From NCBI GenBank assembly GCA_964034945.1, contig OZ035960.1, positions 79,641,331-79,705,330 on the forward strand: DNA of 64,000 nucleotides, written 5' to 3'. Shown here one piece after another: positions 1 through 8,984 of the stretch (its first letter is position 1; the number at the start of each line of letters is the position of its first letter). The stretch comes from Chrysopilus asiliformis. Lineage: Eukaryota; Arthropoda; Insecta; Diptera; Rhagionidae. Made by a program: the position numbers and the translations under genes. The notes beneath the pieces were generated by a model. That model made no database searches and was not told the DNA's origin. It was given only the letters and a program-made list of their open reading frames with translations.

Positions 1-3000
1 CCCGTTAGTACGCTGACCAGCGGTCCAATACCAGTTCTCCCCAGACCTAGTACTTTTTTGGCCGTGGTTGGATTAGGTTCACAGCCAAACTTTTTAGCTT
101 GTCGTCCAACAGTTTCATTTGCCCACCTCGTCTTGTGTTGCTGTCTGCTGTATATATGTATCATTGCTTTGATTGTTGCTACTGAGATTAGCAGCGAAGG
201 AGCAGGTCCTACAGGTAGGATATCAGCACCCTGTCTTGCTAATTTGTCTGCTTCTTCATTGCCTTCGATGTTGCTGTGTCCTGGGACCCATATAAGGGAT
301 ACAGTATTGTTACATGAAATCCTTTGAAGGTTAAGGAAGCATTCTTCCACAAGTTTTGATTTCATTTCTACGGAGTTCAACGCCATTAATGCCGCTTGAC
401 TGTCAGAGAATATGTTGATCTCCTCGCCTATAGGATTGTTGTTACAAATTAGCATTGCGCAAGTGGAAATTGCTACTATTTCAGCTTGAAACACAGTAAC
501 ATTTTTCCCCAGAGGGATAGTTTCAGTGATATTATCGTATGCGGGTCTAGGATGAAAGACACCAGCACCCGCCACCTCATTTCTGAGTGATCCATCAGTA
601 AACCAGCAGTTGCTTGTGAGAGGGACCATTTGACTGTTCCGATTCCATTCCTCTCTTGTTGGAAGAATCACCTTAAATTTCTTACCAAAGTGTAATTTTG
701 CAATATGATAATCAATAGGCATTTCTGCCTCTGGTATCTTATTCGTTAGGTCATTCCAGATAGAAATATGAGATTTGCTGCAATTGCTGGATTTCCTTTG
801 ACCAGTAATGCTGAGTCTAAAGGCACAGAGCATAGCTTGCTCCTTGATGAATAAATCCAGTGGTAATAAGTTTAATATAACCTCCAACGCAGCTGTTGGG
901 CACGATCTCATCGCACCAGTAATACTAATACACGCAAGTCTTTGGAGCTTATTGAGTTCGTTTTTGACAGAAGAAAGAGTTGTTCTTTTCCACCAGATTA
1001 TAGCACCATAGGATACTATTGGTCTGATTACAGCAGTGTATAACCAGAGTACAATCTTCGGAGATAATCCCCAGGTACGGGATACGGCTCTTTTACATTG
1101 TACAAAGGCTGATATCGCTTTATTTACTTTGTTTGAGACATGTGATTTCCAATTGAGTTTTTTGTCGAAGATCACACCTAGAAATTTGGCTTCATTGTAT
1201 AATTTCAGTTGAATGCCCTTAAGAGATGGCATTTTTAAATTGTCAATCTTACGTTTGTTTGTAAAAAGTACGGATTTGATTTTACTAGAGTTGATGGATA
1301 GACCTATATTGTCACACCACACGGAAACTTTCGTAATGGCCTCTGCTAGAATTTCACCAAGAGTGCTGAGGAACTTACCTGTAGTAGATATTACTATATC
1401 ATCGGCGTATCCTATTGTTAGAATGCCTGAAGAGTTTAATGCGTGTAGTAGTTCATCTACTACAAGACACCATAATAATGGAGATAAAACTCCACCCTGA
1501 GGACAGCCTTTGACAGTCGAGATAGAAGCCTCATAGTCACCAATCTTCGTATTTATTTGTCTGCCTCGCAGCATATTGTAGATCCATCTTGTTATGGTGT
1601 GATTTATACCTTTGGATCTAAGAGCTTCTCTTATGGCTTGAAAGGAGGTGTTGTCAAAGGCACCCTCAATATCAATAAAGGTGCTTAAGACAAACTCATT
1701 ACAGGCCATACCTCTTTCAATGTGATATACCAGTTGATGAAGAGCTGCTTCAGTAGATTTGCCCTTTTGATAAGCAAACTGCATAGGATATAGAATCAAC
1801 TTTGGTTGAAGCTCACTTCGCAGATGAACTTCCACCAGTCTTTCTAGGGTTTTTAGCAGAAAACTCATGAGACTAATCGGCCTATACGATTTGGCTAAAT
1901 AGTAGGATTGCTTACCAGCTTTTGGAATAAAAATTACTCTTACCTTGCCCCATGAACTTGGGATAAAGCCCGTTGCAATACAGGCTTTGTAGAGTTCCTG
2001 AAGGGGCAAAATTAATGAATCCATTCCTTTCTGCATAGCAGCCGGATAGATACCATCTGGGCCTGGAGATTTGAAAGGGGCGAAACTGTTTATCGCCCAT
2101 GAGATTTTTTCTCTTGTAACAATTTTGTTGGCTGTCGCCCAATCAGCTGTAGCTGTGTCTATTTGAGATAAACTGGAATTATCTCGGAAAGGATAATGTC
2201 CAGGGAAATGTGTATCAAGGAGGTGTATAACTGCCTCCCTATCACTTGACGTGTAAATGCCTGACTCGATCTGGAAAGTAGTTGGTTGGTTGGTGGGGTC
2301 CTTAGCCAGGATTTTGTGAATTCTGGCAGCTTCAGGAACACCATCAACTTCACCGAAAAATTTTTTCCAGTGATTTCTTTTGGAGTTTCTTATGGATTTC
2401 TTATAGCTACTTTGGAGATTACTAAAAATGTTCCATTGTTCTGCTGTGTTTACTCTTTTGGCTTTATTAAATTGTTTGCGTAACGCTTGTCTTAGTTTTT
2501 GTAGGTCAATGTTCCACCAGGTGGTTTTGTAATTCCCTCTGCTAGTAGATATTGGACATGCATTATGGAACTCCGTAACTATTGCTTCTTCGAGCTTTTT
2601 ACTTTTTGTCTCAATGTTTTGGCAAGACGGTTCACCGAGCTCCCAGGAAGCAAGGGTTTGTTGCAGATTATTTGCAAATGCTACCCAATCTGTTTTCCTA
2701 GGATTTCTGAATGATATGGGTTTTGAAGTCTTGAGAGAAATTTTGAAAGAAATTGCCCTGTGATCCGACGCAAGAATGTGATTGGATACATGCCAGTCAT
2801 CAATGCTGCTAAGGATATCAGGAGAGCAAAACGTAATGTCAATAATTTCTCGTCTGATTCTATTAATAAAAGTGGGCTCATGTCCCTTATTTAAAATTTC
2901 TAAATTTTCACTTTGGAGAAATTCTAGAAGTGCAGTACCTCTGTTATTTGTATTACTGCTGTTCCACACTATGTTATGCGCATTGGAATCGCAGCCAGTT

Positions 3001-3425
3001 ATCAAAGGCATATTGTTAAGTTTGCAGTATTGAAGAATTTTGTCCCATTCTTCCCCAGGAGGAGGGCTTATAGAATCGTATGGCAAGTACGCTGAAATAA
3101 GGACAGTCTGAGGTAGCGAATCGCGAGTAGAACTCTTAAGTGCCACAGCCACCACATCCTTATTACTGAGATGCGGTAGTGGGATGAAGTCCACATTCTT
3201 TTTGACCCAAATACATGCTCTGGGTCTGTCAGTATTTGTACCTACAATGATGGTTCCTAAGTTGTTCGGTAGACCTCGAACCTTTCCATTAAAATAGTAG
3301 GGTTCTTGGATGAGTACTAAAAGTGTGTGCCCCTTGGCTAAACAACGGTTAAGTTCGGCCGTTGCTGCTTTGCCATGTTGCAAGTTTATTTGAAGAACTT
3401 CTACCTTTGCTTGATCCATATTCAT
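1..3425 (-). CDS. LINE 1 ORF2: endonuclease-reverse transcriptase-RNase H (partial)
   Basis: Open without a stop from the ATG at 3425 (a second ATG is at 3419) to the window edge, about 1141 codons. The N-terminal third is an APE-type endonuclease: QINLQHGKAA start, the IQEPY glutamate, the GCDSNAH motif and the SDHRAI histidine motif. The middle is the reverse transcriptase, with SPGPDGIYP, FIDIEGAFDN, CPQGGVLSP and the catalytic YADD near 1399-1412. Towards the C terminus is RNase H, with FTDGS near 588-605, SDSQAAL near 389-408 and WVPGHSNIEGNEEAD near 225-290. No frameshift was found on a codon-by-codon reading, so this copy of ORF2 looks competent as far as visible. A stop lies in frame just upstream of the ATG, which supports this start. 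The 3' end and 3' UTR lie outside the window. Confidence 0.9.
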   Translation of the reverse strand, partial: MNMDQAKVEVLQINLQHGKAATAELNRCLAKGHTLLVLIQEPYYFNGKVRGLPNNLGTIIVGTNTDRPRACIWVKKNVDFIPLPHLSNKDVVAVALKSSTRDSLPQTVLISAYLPYDSISPPPGEEWDKILQYCKLNNMPLITGCDSNAHNIVWNSSNTNNRGTALLEFLQSENLEILNKGHEPTFINRIRREIIDITFCSPDILSSIDDWHVSNHILASDHRAISFKISLKTSKPISFRNPRKTDWVAFANNLQQTLASWELGEPSCQNIETKSKKLEEAIVTEFHNACPISTSRGNYKTTWWNIDLQKLRQALRKQFNKAKRVNTAEQWNIFSNLQSSYKKSIRNSKRNHWKKFFGEVDGVPEAARIHKILAKDPTNQPTTFQIESGIYTSSDREAVIHLLDTHFPGHYPFRDNSSLSQIDTATADWATANKIVTREKISWAINSFAPFKSPGPDGIYPAAMQKGMDSLILPLQELYKACIATGFIPSSWGKVRVIFIPKAGKQSYYLAKSYRPISLMSFLLKTLERLVEVHLRSELQPKLILYPMQFAYQKGKSTEAALHQLVYHIERGMACNEFVLSTFIDIEGAFDNTSFQAIREALRSKGINHTITRWIYNMLRGRQINTKIGDYEASISTVKGCPQGGVLSPLLWCLVVDELLHALNSSGILTIGYADDIVISTTGKFLSTLGEILAEAITKVSVWCDNIGLSINSSKIKSVLFTNKRKIDNLKMPSLKGIQLKLYNEAKFLGVIFDKKLNWKSHVSNKVNKAISAFVQCKRAVSRTWGLSPKIVLWLYTAVIRPIVSYGAIIWWKRTTLSSVKNELNKLQRLACISITGAMRSCPTAALEVILNLLPLDLFIKEQAMLCAFRLSITGQRKSSNCSKSHISIWNDLTNKIPEAEMPIDYHIAKLHFGKKFKVILPTREEWNRNSQMVPLTSNCWFTDGSLRNEVAGAGVFHPRPAYDNITETIPLGKNVTVFQAEIVAISTCAMLICNNNPIGEEINIFSDSQAALMALNSVEMKSKLVEECFLNLQRISCNNTVSLIWVPGHSNIEGNEEADKLARQGADILPVGPAPSLLISVATIKAMIHIYSRQQHKTRWANETVGRQAKKFGCEPNPTTAKKVLGLGRTGIGPLVSVLT

Positions 3426-3433
3426 GATTAAGC

Positions 3434-3652
3434 TTAAGAGGTGTGAGTTCGAATGCTACCAATTGTACAGCCCGAAAGCGTTTCTTGGTTGGTAGCTTGC
3501 GATACAGAGCCTTTGCCAGTTGCAGAGCCACCCTCAAAGGGCTTATCGCTCACCAGCGCTAGGCTCTGTCCTAAAATTGAACCTGTGGGGTTCTGTGAGT
3601 GGTCCTTGTGGACCGGGTTGTTTGCTGTGTTAGTGGAGTCACAGCTCTCCAT
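3434..3652 (-). CDS. 72-codon frame between ORF1 and ORF2 of LINE 1 (probable ORF1 C-terminus)
   Basis: This small frame starts with ATG 8 bases after the ORF1 stop and ends 8 bases before the ORF2 ATG. It is in the same reading frame as ORF1, so only the TAA at 3662-3664 separates the two. The product is Ser/Thr/Gly-rich with no recognisable domain. The simplest reading is that it is the original C-terminal tail of ORF1, cut off by a premature stop in this copy. Stop-codon readthrough, or a real third ORF, are the alternatives. It places the end of the ORF1 frame almost directly against ORF2. Confidence 0.5.
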   Translation of the reverse strand: MESCDSTNTANNPVHKDHSQNPTGSILGQSLALVSDKPFEGGSATGKGSVSQATNQETLSGCTIGSIRTHTS

Positions 3653-3661
3653 ATCCTTGAC

Positions 3662-5101
3662 TTAATTTGCAGCCTGAAATATAATGGGACTTGTTAATCT
3701 TTCCTGTAAATTGCTCCTAGTGGCCACGTTAGTTAACGCTGCCTGCATTGCATTACCTGATTTGGTCACTTCCGAGTAAGTAGCTGGTTTAGCCTCATTT
3801 GAGTTCGCAGCTGCTGCTGCCCTACGCATTTTGAATTCAGCTTCAGCCTCTGTTGTCAGAAAAGTGATTTGACTCAGTAGGTAGAATGCTCTGTGCTGAT
3901 TTGATTCCAAAATATCGTTAGAATCCTTGTCAACGCCGAAAACAAGGTGAACTCCGTTTTCATGTTCTCTGCGGCTATAGGTTCTCCATTTGTTTGTGGT
4001 CAAACCTGGGTTTTGACGTCTGATCCTATTGAGGAAAGTCGCTGTAGAGACGTCATTTGTACCTCTGACAAAGACTGACAGTCTGATAGGTTTTGGCAGC
4101 CTATCGTAATCAACTATTTCGAGACTACCTTCGCCCCAAGGGCATGGCATTTTCTCTATGGTTGCCTGAAGCCAGTCACGAGTCGGTTTATCTTGGCAGT
4201 TGACTACGAAGATATCCCTGATCAGACCGTAGCTAGCGAATTTTAAAGGAGTAAAAACTCCATCGCTATCCTCGCAGTCGATGTAGTCGGCCACAGCAGA
4301 AGTAATGTTGTCTTTCAGCATTTTGGCCTGTTCTTGGGAAATCTCCATGGACGCATTTTGGTGGATAATGGCAGCCCTGAACTCGCTGGAGGTCACTGCC
4401 TTAGAATAGGACGGCGCCAAATAGCTCATTCTTGGTACCTTCTCCACCGCTTTGCTGTCCTCCGGAGTACCTCCCGGAGATCTGCTCCTTTTGTTGGAAA
4501 AACCTACCGTACTGACCGAAGTGGATCCTTTATTTAGGTCTCCACCATGGTCTTTGGATGCAATGGTTCCTTTAACTAGGTCGCCATCGCTTTCTAACGA
4601 TGTGATGGTTCCTTTCTTTAGGTCACCACCACCTACTTTTGACACGGTAGCTCCTAATTTGAGGTCGCCACCATCAAAAGCCGGTTTAGCGCGGTTAAAT
4701 TCCCTGCGCTCTTTCCTGCTGAAAAATTTTTTTTTAAAAGGAGTTGATTTTTCGACGCACATCGGACCACCCTTTTTTGTTCCAGTGGTTGTAGACTTAG
4801 CTAAGTAGACGTTATTCCCCGAAGCGCTAGATGTCGCCACTACGTCAGTCTTTGAAGATTTTTGCCCCTCGTTGATAGATGGCGCTGATGTCGGCTGGGA
4901 GGACAATGAATCAGGAGCTTTCTCTGGTCCCTGGGGTTCTCTGCTTAGCTGGGGCGGAGTCCGACTTACCGAATTCCTTGGCCGGAAGATCAATTCTTCT
5001 TCTAATTCGTCCTCCAACAGGATTAGTTCGTCCTCGGTGTCCAGATTACACAAACTGTGATCACTGCCGGTAATATTGATGCACGGAAATGAAGGAATCA
5101 C
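3662..5101 (-). CDS. LINE 1 ORF1, DUF4780-like gag protein
   Basis: Open frame of 479 codons. The N terminus is acidic (EDELILLEDELEEELI). Next comes a Ser/Thr-rich linker and a lysine/arginine-rich block (FKKKFFSRKERREF) near residues 122-134. Four imperfect repeats of about 15 residues built on GGDLxKGT follow at residues 144-199. A C-terminal globular region at roughly residues 245-440 resembles the DUF4780 family seen in insect retroelement ORF1s (IRLSVFVRGTND, LVFGVD). I see no CCHC zinc knuckle, unlike many I/R1-group gag proteins. The frame's first codon is GTG, a stop (TAA) lies just upstream, and the first in-frame ATG is only near residue 114. This copy has therefore either lost its start codon or uses a non-AUG start. 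Confidence 0.75.
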   Translation of the reverse strand: MIPSFPCINITGSDHSLCNLDTEDELILLEDELEEELIFRPRNSVSRTPPQLSREPQGPEKAPDSLSSQPTSAPSINEGQKSSKTDVVATSSASGNNVYLAKSTTTGTKKGGPMCVEKSTPFKKKFFSRKERREFNRAKPAFDGGDLKLGATVSKVGGGDLKKGTITSLESDGDLVKGTIASKDHGGDLNKGSTSVSTVGFSNKRSRSPGGTPEDSKAVEKVPRMSYLAPSYSKAVTSSEFRAAIIHQNASMEISQEQAKMLKDNITSAVADYIDCEDSDGVFTPLKFASYGLIRDIFVVNCQDKPTRDWLQATIEKMPCPWGEGSLEIVDYDRLPKPIRLSVFVRGTNDVSTATFLNRIRRQNPGLTTNKWRTYSRREHENGVHLVFGVDKDSNDILESNQHRAFYLLSQITFLTTEAEAEFKMRRAAAAANSNEAKPATYSEVTKSGNAMQAALTNVATRSNLQERLTSPIIFQAAN

Positions 5102-5280
5102 TCGAGACCGAAATTACTTGAATTACGAGTCACTCGTTAACGAAATAATTGAAACAATTTTAAATTAAGCGTGTCACGCACTGATAGAAAAATTTTTAAT
5201 TTTATGATTTAATTATATTTGCGAAAATAAATTTTTACGCGGGAAAGCAAACTTTCCAGGTAAACGGAGTTGCCAGATCT

Positions 5281-7674
5281 CTATGGGCGGATTACTACCG
5301 TATATAGCCATTTGACCATTTTTGGTTGCAGGCCCCAATTCCCTCCTATAGCCCTCCTGCACATTCCAAAGGCTCTATATGCTCTGCTCGCCCTGTTTTC
5401 TAAATGAGATGTCCAGGTGAGCCGTCTGTCCAGTATGACCCCCAAGTATTTGACCTTGTCTTTCAGTTCTAAACTGATGGAGCCAATCCTTGGTGTGGTC
5501 AGTCTTGGTAATTTGTTTTTCTTTGTGAACAAACAGAGCTCGGTTTTGGACGGATTAACCTTTAGACCGTTACCTTCAGCCCAGTTGCATACCAGGTTAA
5601 TGGCTGTCCGGGCTAGCCCGCTGAGTTCTGTTTCAAATTTGCCGGTTACAAGGATTACCAAGTCGTCTGCGTAACAGACGACTCGGAATCCCTGTCTGTC
5701 CAGATCAAGTAAGAGGTTATTCATCACCAGCACCCAAAGTAAGGGTGAGAGTATTCCTCCTTGAGGAGTCCCCCTGTGAACTATTCCCTCTCTAGTTTGA
5801 TCCCCCAGAGATGCGAAGATTCTGCGATTTTCTAGCATATGCGCGATCCACATTCTCGTTCCATGATCAACATTGCTTGCGCCAAGAACCTCTATTATTT
5901 TGCCTATAAGGATATTATTGAAAGCCCCTTCTACATCGATAAAGACCCCCAGGGTTGATTCCTTAAAAAGGAAGCCCTTCTCTATCCTGTGTATGACCTC
6001 ATGTAAAGCTGTCTCCACGGATTGGCCCTTGATGTATGCATGCTGGTTGTTTGATAACAGCCCGGCTGGCAGGGTTTCCCTTAATTCCCTATCGCAAATT
6101 CTTTCCAGGGTCTTGAGCATGAAGGAAGTTAGACTTATTGGTCGCCAGGCCTTCGCTGACGCATGCTCCACCCGGCCGACTTTCGGTATGAAAACCACTC
6201 GAACTTCTTGCCAAAGGCGAGGTGTGTAGCACCAGTCCAAACATGCCTTGAATAAATTGACCATCCTTTCACAGATGTGATCCATGGGGTGCTGCAGGAT
6301 AGCTGGGTATAAGCCATCCCTCCCCGGTGATTTGTATGGTCGGAATGAGTCTACCGCCCATTTGACTTTACTCGCTGTTATAAAAGCTGCAGAGTTAGCT
6401 GGTTGAACCCAAGCTTCCTCTACAAAAACCCCAGCTCGGTCTCGCCCCGCAAAACATCCTGGGAAGTGTTCTTCCATCAGGATCTCCAAAGACTCCCCAC
6501 ATGATCCAGCCCTGCTTCCATTGCTTGCAACAATGAGTTCAGGTTGTGTATGGGTTTTCGATAGGAATTTCTTTAGTCTTGTGGTCTCCCCGATGCTGTT
6601 AACGCTATCGCAGAATAAACGCCAAGAGTTCCTCTTAGCTCTGCGTATCATTGCCTTATACTCCCGAAGAGCAGATTGGTATGTATCCCAGTCCTGCTCA
6701 CGGTTGTGATTTTTGGCTTTATTATACAGTTTCCTGACCGTTCTTCGCTTCTCCATGATCTCCCCAGTCAACCAGGGGGTACTTGAGTCCCCCTTAGTTT
6801 TTCTGAGAGGACATGAAGACTCGAAGGATGACTTTAGAATTGTCGTCAGTATCTCCGTCTCGTTGTCAATGTCATCCCTGCTATTAAAGTTAGGGGCATT
6901 GACTCCCTCCAATTTTTGAGCTAGTAGTTCCCCAAACAGCGCCCAGTTTGTTTTCGACGGGTTTCTAAATTCGGGTGCTACTTTCTTTACTCTGCCTAGC
7001 TTGAAGCGAATGTATCTATGGTCTGAGAGGCTAGCCTCGTCCGAAACTCGCCAGTCCTGAACCAGATTCACAGCGCTCCCGCTAGCCAAGGTTATATCTA
7101 AGACTTCCCTACGGACGCGGGTTATGAACGTGGGCTCTACCCCGCGATTCAAAACATGTAGGTTAGTACTTGATACATAATCAAAAAGTGACTTACCTCG
7201 ATCGTTACAGTCTGAGCTTCCCCAGCCTGTGTGGTGCGCGTTTGCATCGCACCCGATTACTAAATTTTTCCGGTTACTGCTGGCGTAACTTACCAGTTCC
7301 TCGAGCTCCCGGGATGGTGGAAGGGTTGGTGCATCATATGGGAGGTATACGGAGGCCAATACCATCTGTTCCCTCCTACCTTCTGCGGACCATTCCCACA
7401 ATATTGCCGTTACATCTGTAGATGGAGCTAGGGGGATCGAGAACAAGTTCAGTTCCTTCCTAGCTACGATGCACGTTCTGGGTCTACCTATATTCCTTCC
7501 TTGAAAAATATGTAGGGCTGCCCCGAATCCTGAAACCATGTCATTAAACGTCCATGGTTCTTGAATTAGAGCGACGTCCACTTTATTCTCCTTGAACAGT
7601 TGAAGCAGGGTAGCCGAAGCCGCCCTGCTACGATGTAGATTAATTTGGAGGACACTCATATTAAGATTGAGCAT
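5281..7674 (-). CDS. LINE 2 ORF2: endonuclease-reverse transcriptase, 3'-truncated
   Basis: The open frame begins upstream at 7749. The likely starts are the ATGs at 7674 or 7659, because the endonuclease homology begins at SVLQINLHRSRAA right after the latter. APE endonuclease motifs: ALIQEPW, SVYLPYD, GCDANAHH and LSDHRYI. Reverse transcriptase motifs: SPGRDGLYP, FIDVEGAFNN, TPQGGILSP and YADD near 5662-5674. The frame is uninterrupted to the break at 5281, where a TAG arises from the junction. The ATG at 7659 overlaps the region where an alternative ORF1 tail ends, giving a TAATATG stop-start arrangement. The domain order is the same as in LINE 1 ORF2; the RNase H part is missing from the window. 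Confidence 0.88.
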   Translation of the reverse strand: MLNLNMSVLQINLHRSRAASATLLQLFKENKVDVALIQEPWTFNDMVSGFGAALHIFQGRNIGRPRTCIVARKELNLFSIPLAPSTDVTAILWEWSAEGRREQMVLASVYLPYDAPTLPPSRELEELVSYASSNRKNLVIGCDANAHHTGWGSSDCNDRGKSLFDYVSSTNLHVLNRGVEPTFITRVRREVLDITLASGSAVNLVQDWRVSDEASLSDHRYIRFKLGRVKKVAPEFRNPSKTNWALFGELLAQKLEGVNAPNFNSRDDIDNETEILTTILKSSFESSCPLRKTKGDSSTPWLTGEIMEKRRTVRKLYNKAKNHNREQDWDTYQSALREYKAMIRRAKRNSWRLFCDSVNSIGETTRLKKFLSKTHTQPELIVASNGSRAGSCGESLEILMEEHFPGCFAGRDRAGVFVEEAWVQPANSAAFITASKVKWAVDSFRPYKSPGRDGLYPAILQHPMDHICERMVNLFKACLDWCYTPRLWQEVRVVFIPKVGRVEHASAKAWRPISLTSFMLKTLERICDRELRETLPAGLLSNNQHAYIKGQSVETALHEVIHRIEKGFLFKESTLGVFIDVEGAFNNILIGKIIEVLGASNVDHGTRMWIAHMLENRRIFASLGDQTREGIVHRGTPQGGILSPLLWVLVMNNLLLDLDRQGFRVVCYADDLVILVTGKFETELSGLARTAINLVCNWAEGNGLKVNPSKTELCLFTKKNKLPRLTTPRIGSISLELKDKVKYLGVILDRRLTWTSHLENRASRAYRAFGMCRRAIGGNWGLQPKMVKWLYTVVIRP

Positions 7675-7778
7675 CCCCCATATCAAACTCTTCCGTGAGG
7701 GTGTCATCAGAAGAGAGAACCTCACTCTCCAGCAACTCGTCTTCCTCATCGGTGTTAACCGTGAGTCCGGCGAGTAGC

Positions 7779-8984
7779 CTAGAAGGGGAGGCCTCCTCCT
7801 GTGAAGCTCCCTCTACGGGCTTCCGCCACGGAGGTGGCTCCTACGGCTCCCGTCGCCCCCACCACAGTACTGGTCGCCTTATTAGCGTCCTGTACCGGGG
7901 GTAACAATGGTTCCGTCCTTTCCACTGTAGATGCCGCTGCACTGCTCGGATCTGCCACCGGCTCTACGGTTTGTGCATTGGTATCCTCCTTGGAGAAGCC
8001 CAGCTTAAACCTAAGCCTGCCCAGCCGATAGTGCACCAGCCCATCCATCCGCCTCAACTCTTCAGCCGAAACCTGGTCGACCACTACCGCAATGAAAAGG
8101 CCATCGGAGACCTCCGCAGAGTGATAGGTCGCCCATAGTTCGGTGTTGAGTTTGTTTTGCTTTTTGATGATCCGTAAGATGTCCGGCACCGGGCGGGGCG
8201 GTTTGCCTTTCACCATTACGGTCATCCTCTCTAGTCTGGGAATTTCATCCTTGCCCACAACCCGCAAGGATGCCTCCCACCCAGGAAATCTGAATTCCGC
8301 AACTTTCGTTCTCAGGAAGTCAACCGTGTGTTGATTCACACATGTCGCCCAGAAAATATCGTTGCGGAATCCACTGCGTAGGAAGAGGATTGGCAAACTG
8401 TCCACTGTAGCTACCGCAGCTGCCTCCGCATCATCAAAAGCTGCTTCAAGGGCTTCCAGTACGACAGGCTGACGCTCCCTCGGAATTCTTCCCCCAGGTG
8501 AGCCAGAATCGATGATTGCGACCTCTATAGCAGCAGTCTCATCGCCTCTTACTACCCGCGCGAAGGACTTCGGGGTTCCTCTTTCCTTTCGCTTCTTTGA
8601 TGCCGGAGTTTTCTTCTCTTCGTCCGCTGACCGGCCTCTCTTTAGCGTCTTTGAAGCAACAGCGCTGGTATTAGGCATTGTTGCTTGGTCTGGTTGAGTA
8701 GCAGAGTCTGAAGCGGCTTCCTGCCCGGTCGAACAAAGATCGCCCGGGTTGGTTTTGGCTCCTGATGCAACCTGCTTCACCCTTTCCCGTTGCCGTTTCA
8801 GCCTTCTACGAGCGTTGTAGCTGCTCTGCTTACAAGAGTCGGCAGAAGACTTCTCCGACTGAAGAACCCGTTGCTTGTCGGTAGTGTCAGTGGCCTCCCG
8901 ACTGGGCCCCGGGTTTTCCTGTCGGGTCCCTAAACAAGTTGTTACTGTGGCTGCCTGCTTAACGCTGGCTTCCGCTAGTAACAT
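7779..8984 (-). CDS. LINE 2 ORF1, DUF4780-like gag protein with C-terminal frameshift
   Basis: 401 codons from ATG 8984. The N-terminal half is basic and low in complexity (KQRVLQSEKSS, RRRLKRQRERVK and the nuclear-localisation-like KTPASKKRKERG). A globular domain at about residues 150-320 has the same DUF4780-like pattern as LINE 1 ORF1 (LERMTVMVKGK, GLFIAVVVDQ). No CCHC knuckle is visible. The frame is open for about 49 codons upstream of the ATG and includes a KKRRKR cluster, so a non-AUG or lost upstream start is possible. The C terminus GSFTGGGLPF looks like out-of-frame reading. Another frame from about 7840 to 7661 encodes an acidic tail (TDEEDELLESEVLSSDD) ending at ORF2. I infer a frameshift in this copy. 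Confidence 0.75.
   Translation of the reverse strand: MLLAEASVKQAATVTTCLGTRQENPGPSREATDTTDKQRVLQSEKSSADSCKQSSYNARRRLKRQRERVKQVASGAKTNPGDLCSTGQEAASDSATQPDQATMPNTSAVASKTLKRGRSADEEKKTPASKKRKERGTPKSFARVVRGDETAAIEVAIIDSGSPGGRIPRERQPVVLEALEAAFDDAEAAAVATVDSLPILFLRSGFRNDIFWATCVNQHTVDFLRTKVAEFRFPGWEASLRVVGKDEIPRLERMTVMVKGKPPRPVPDILRIIKKQNKLNTELWATYHSAEVSDGLFIAVVVDQVSAEELRRMDGLVHYRLGRLRFKLGFSKEDTNAQTVEPVADPSSAAASTVERTEPLLPPVQDANKATSTVVGATGAVGATSVAEARRGSFTGGGLPF

Larger units (their letters stand above)
1..5280 (-). mobile_element. LINE 1 (R1/LOA/I-like non-LTR retrotransposon), 3' end beyond window
   Basis: Minus-strand non-LTR retrotransposon running off the window start. From its 5' end (about 5280) it holds a short 5' UTR, ORF1 (3662-5101), a 72-codon frame (3434-3652) and ORF2 (from 3425 to beyond base 1). 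Its 5' edge is inferred because the ORF2 of a second LINE stops abruptly at 5281, in the middle of a conserved tryptophan-leucine-tyrosine-threonine stretch that is intact in LINE 1's own ORF2. I place it in the I/R1/LOA group because it combines an APE endonuclease, an RT with YADD, and an RNase H domain. The exact clade is an inference. Confidence 0.85.
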
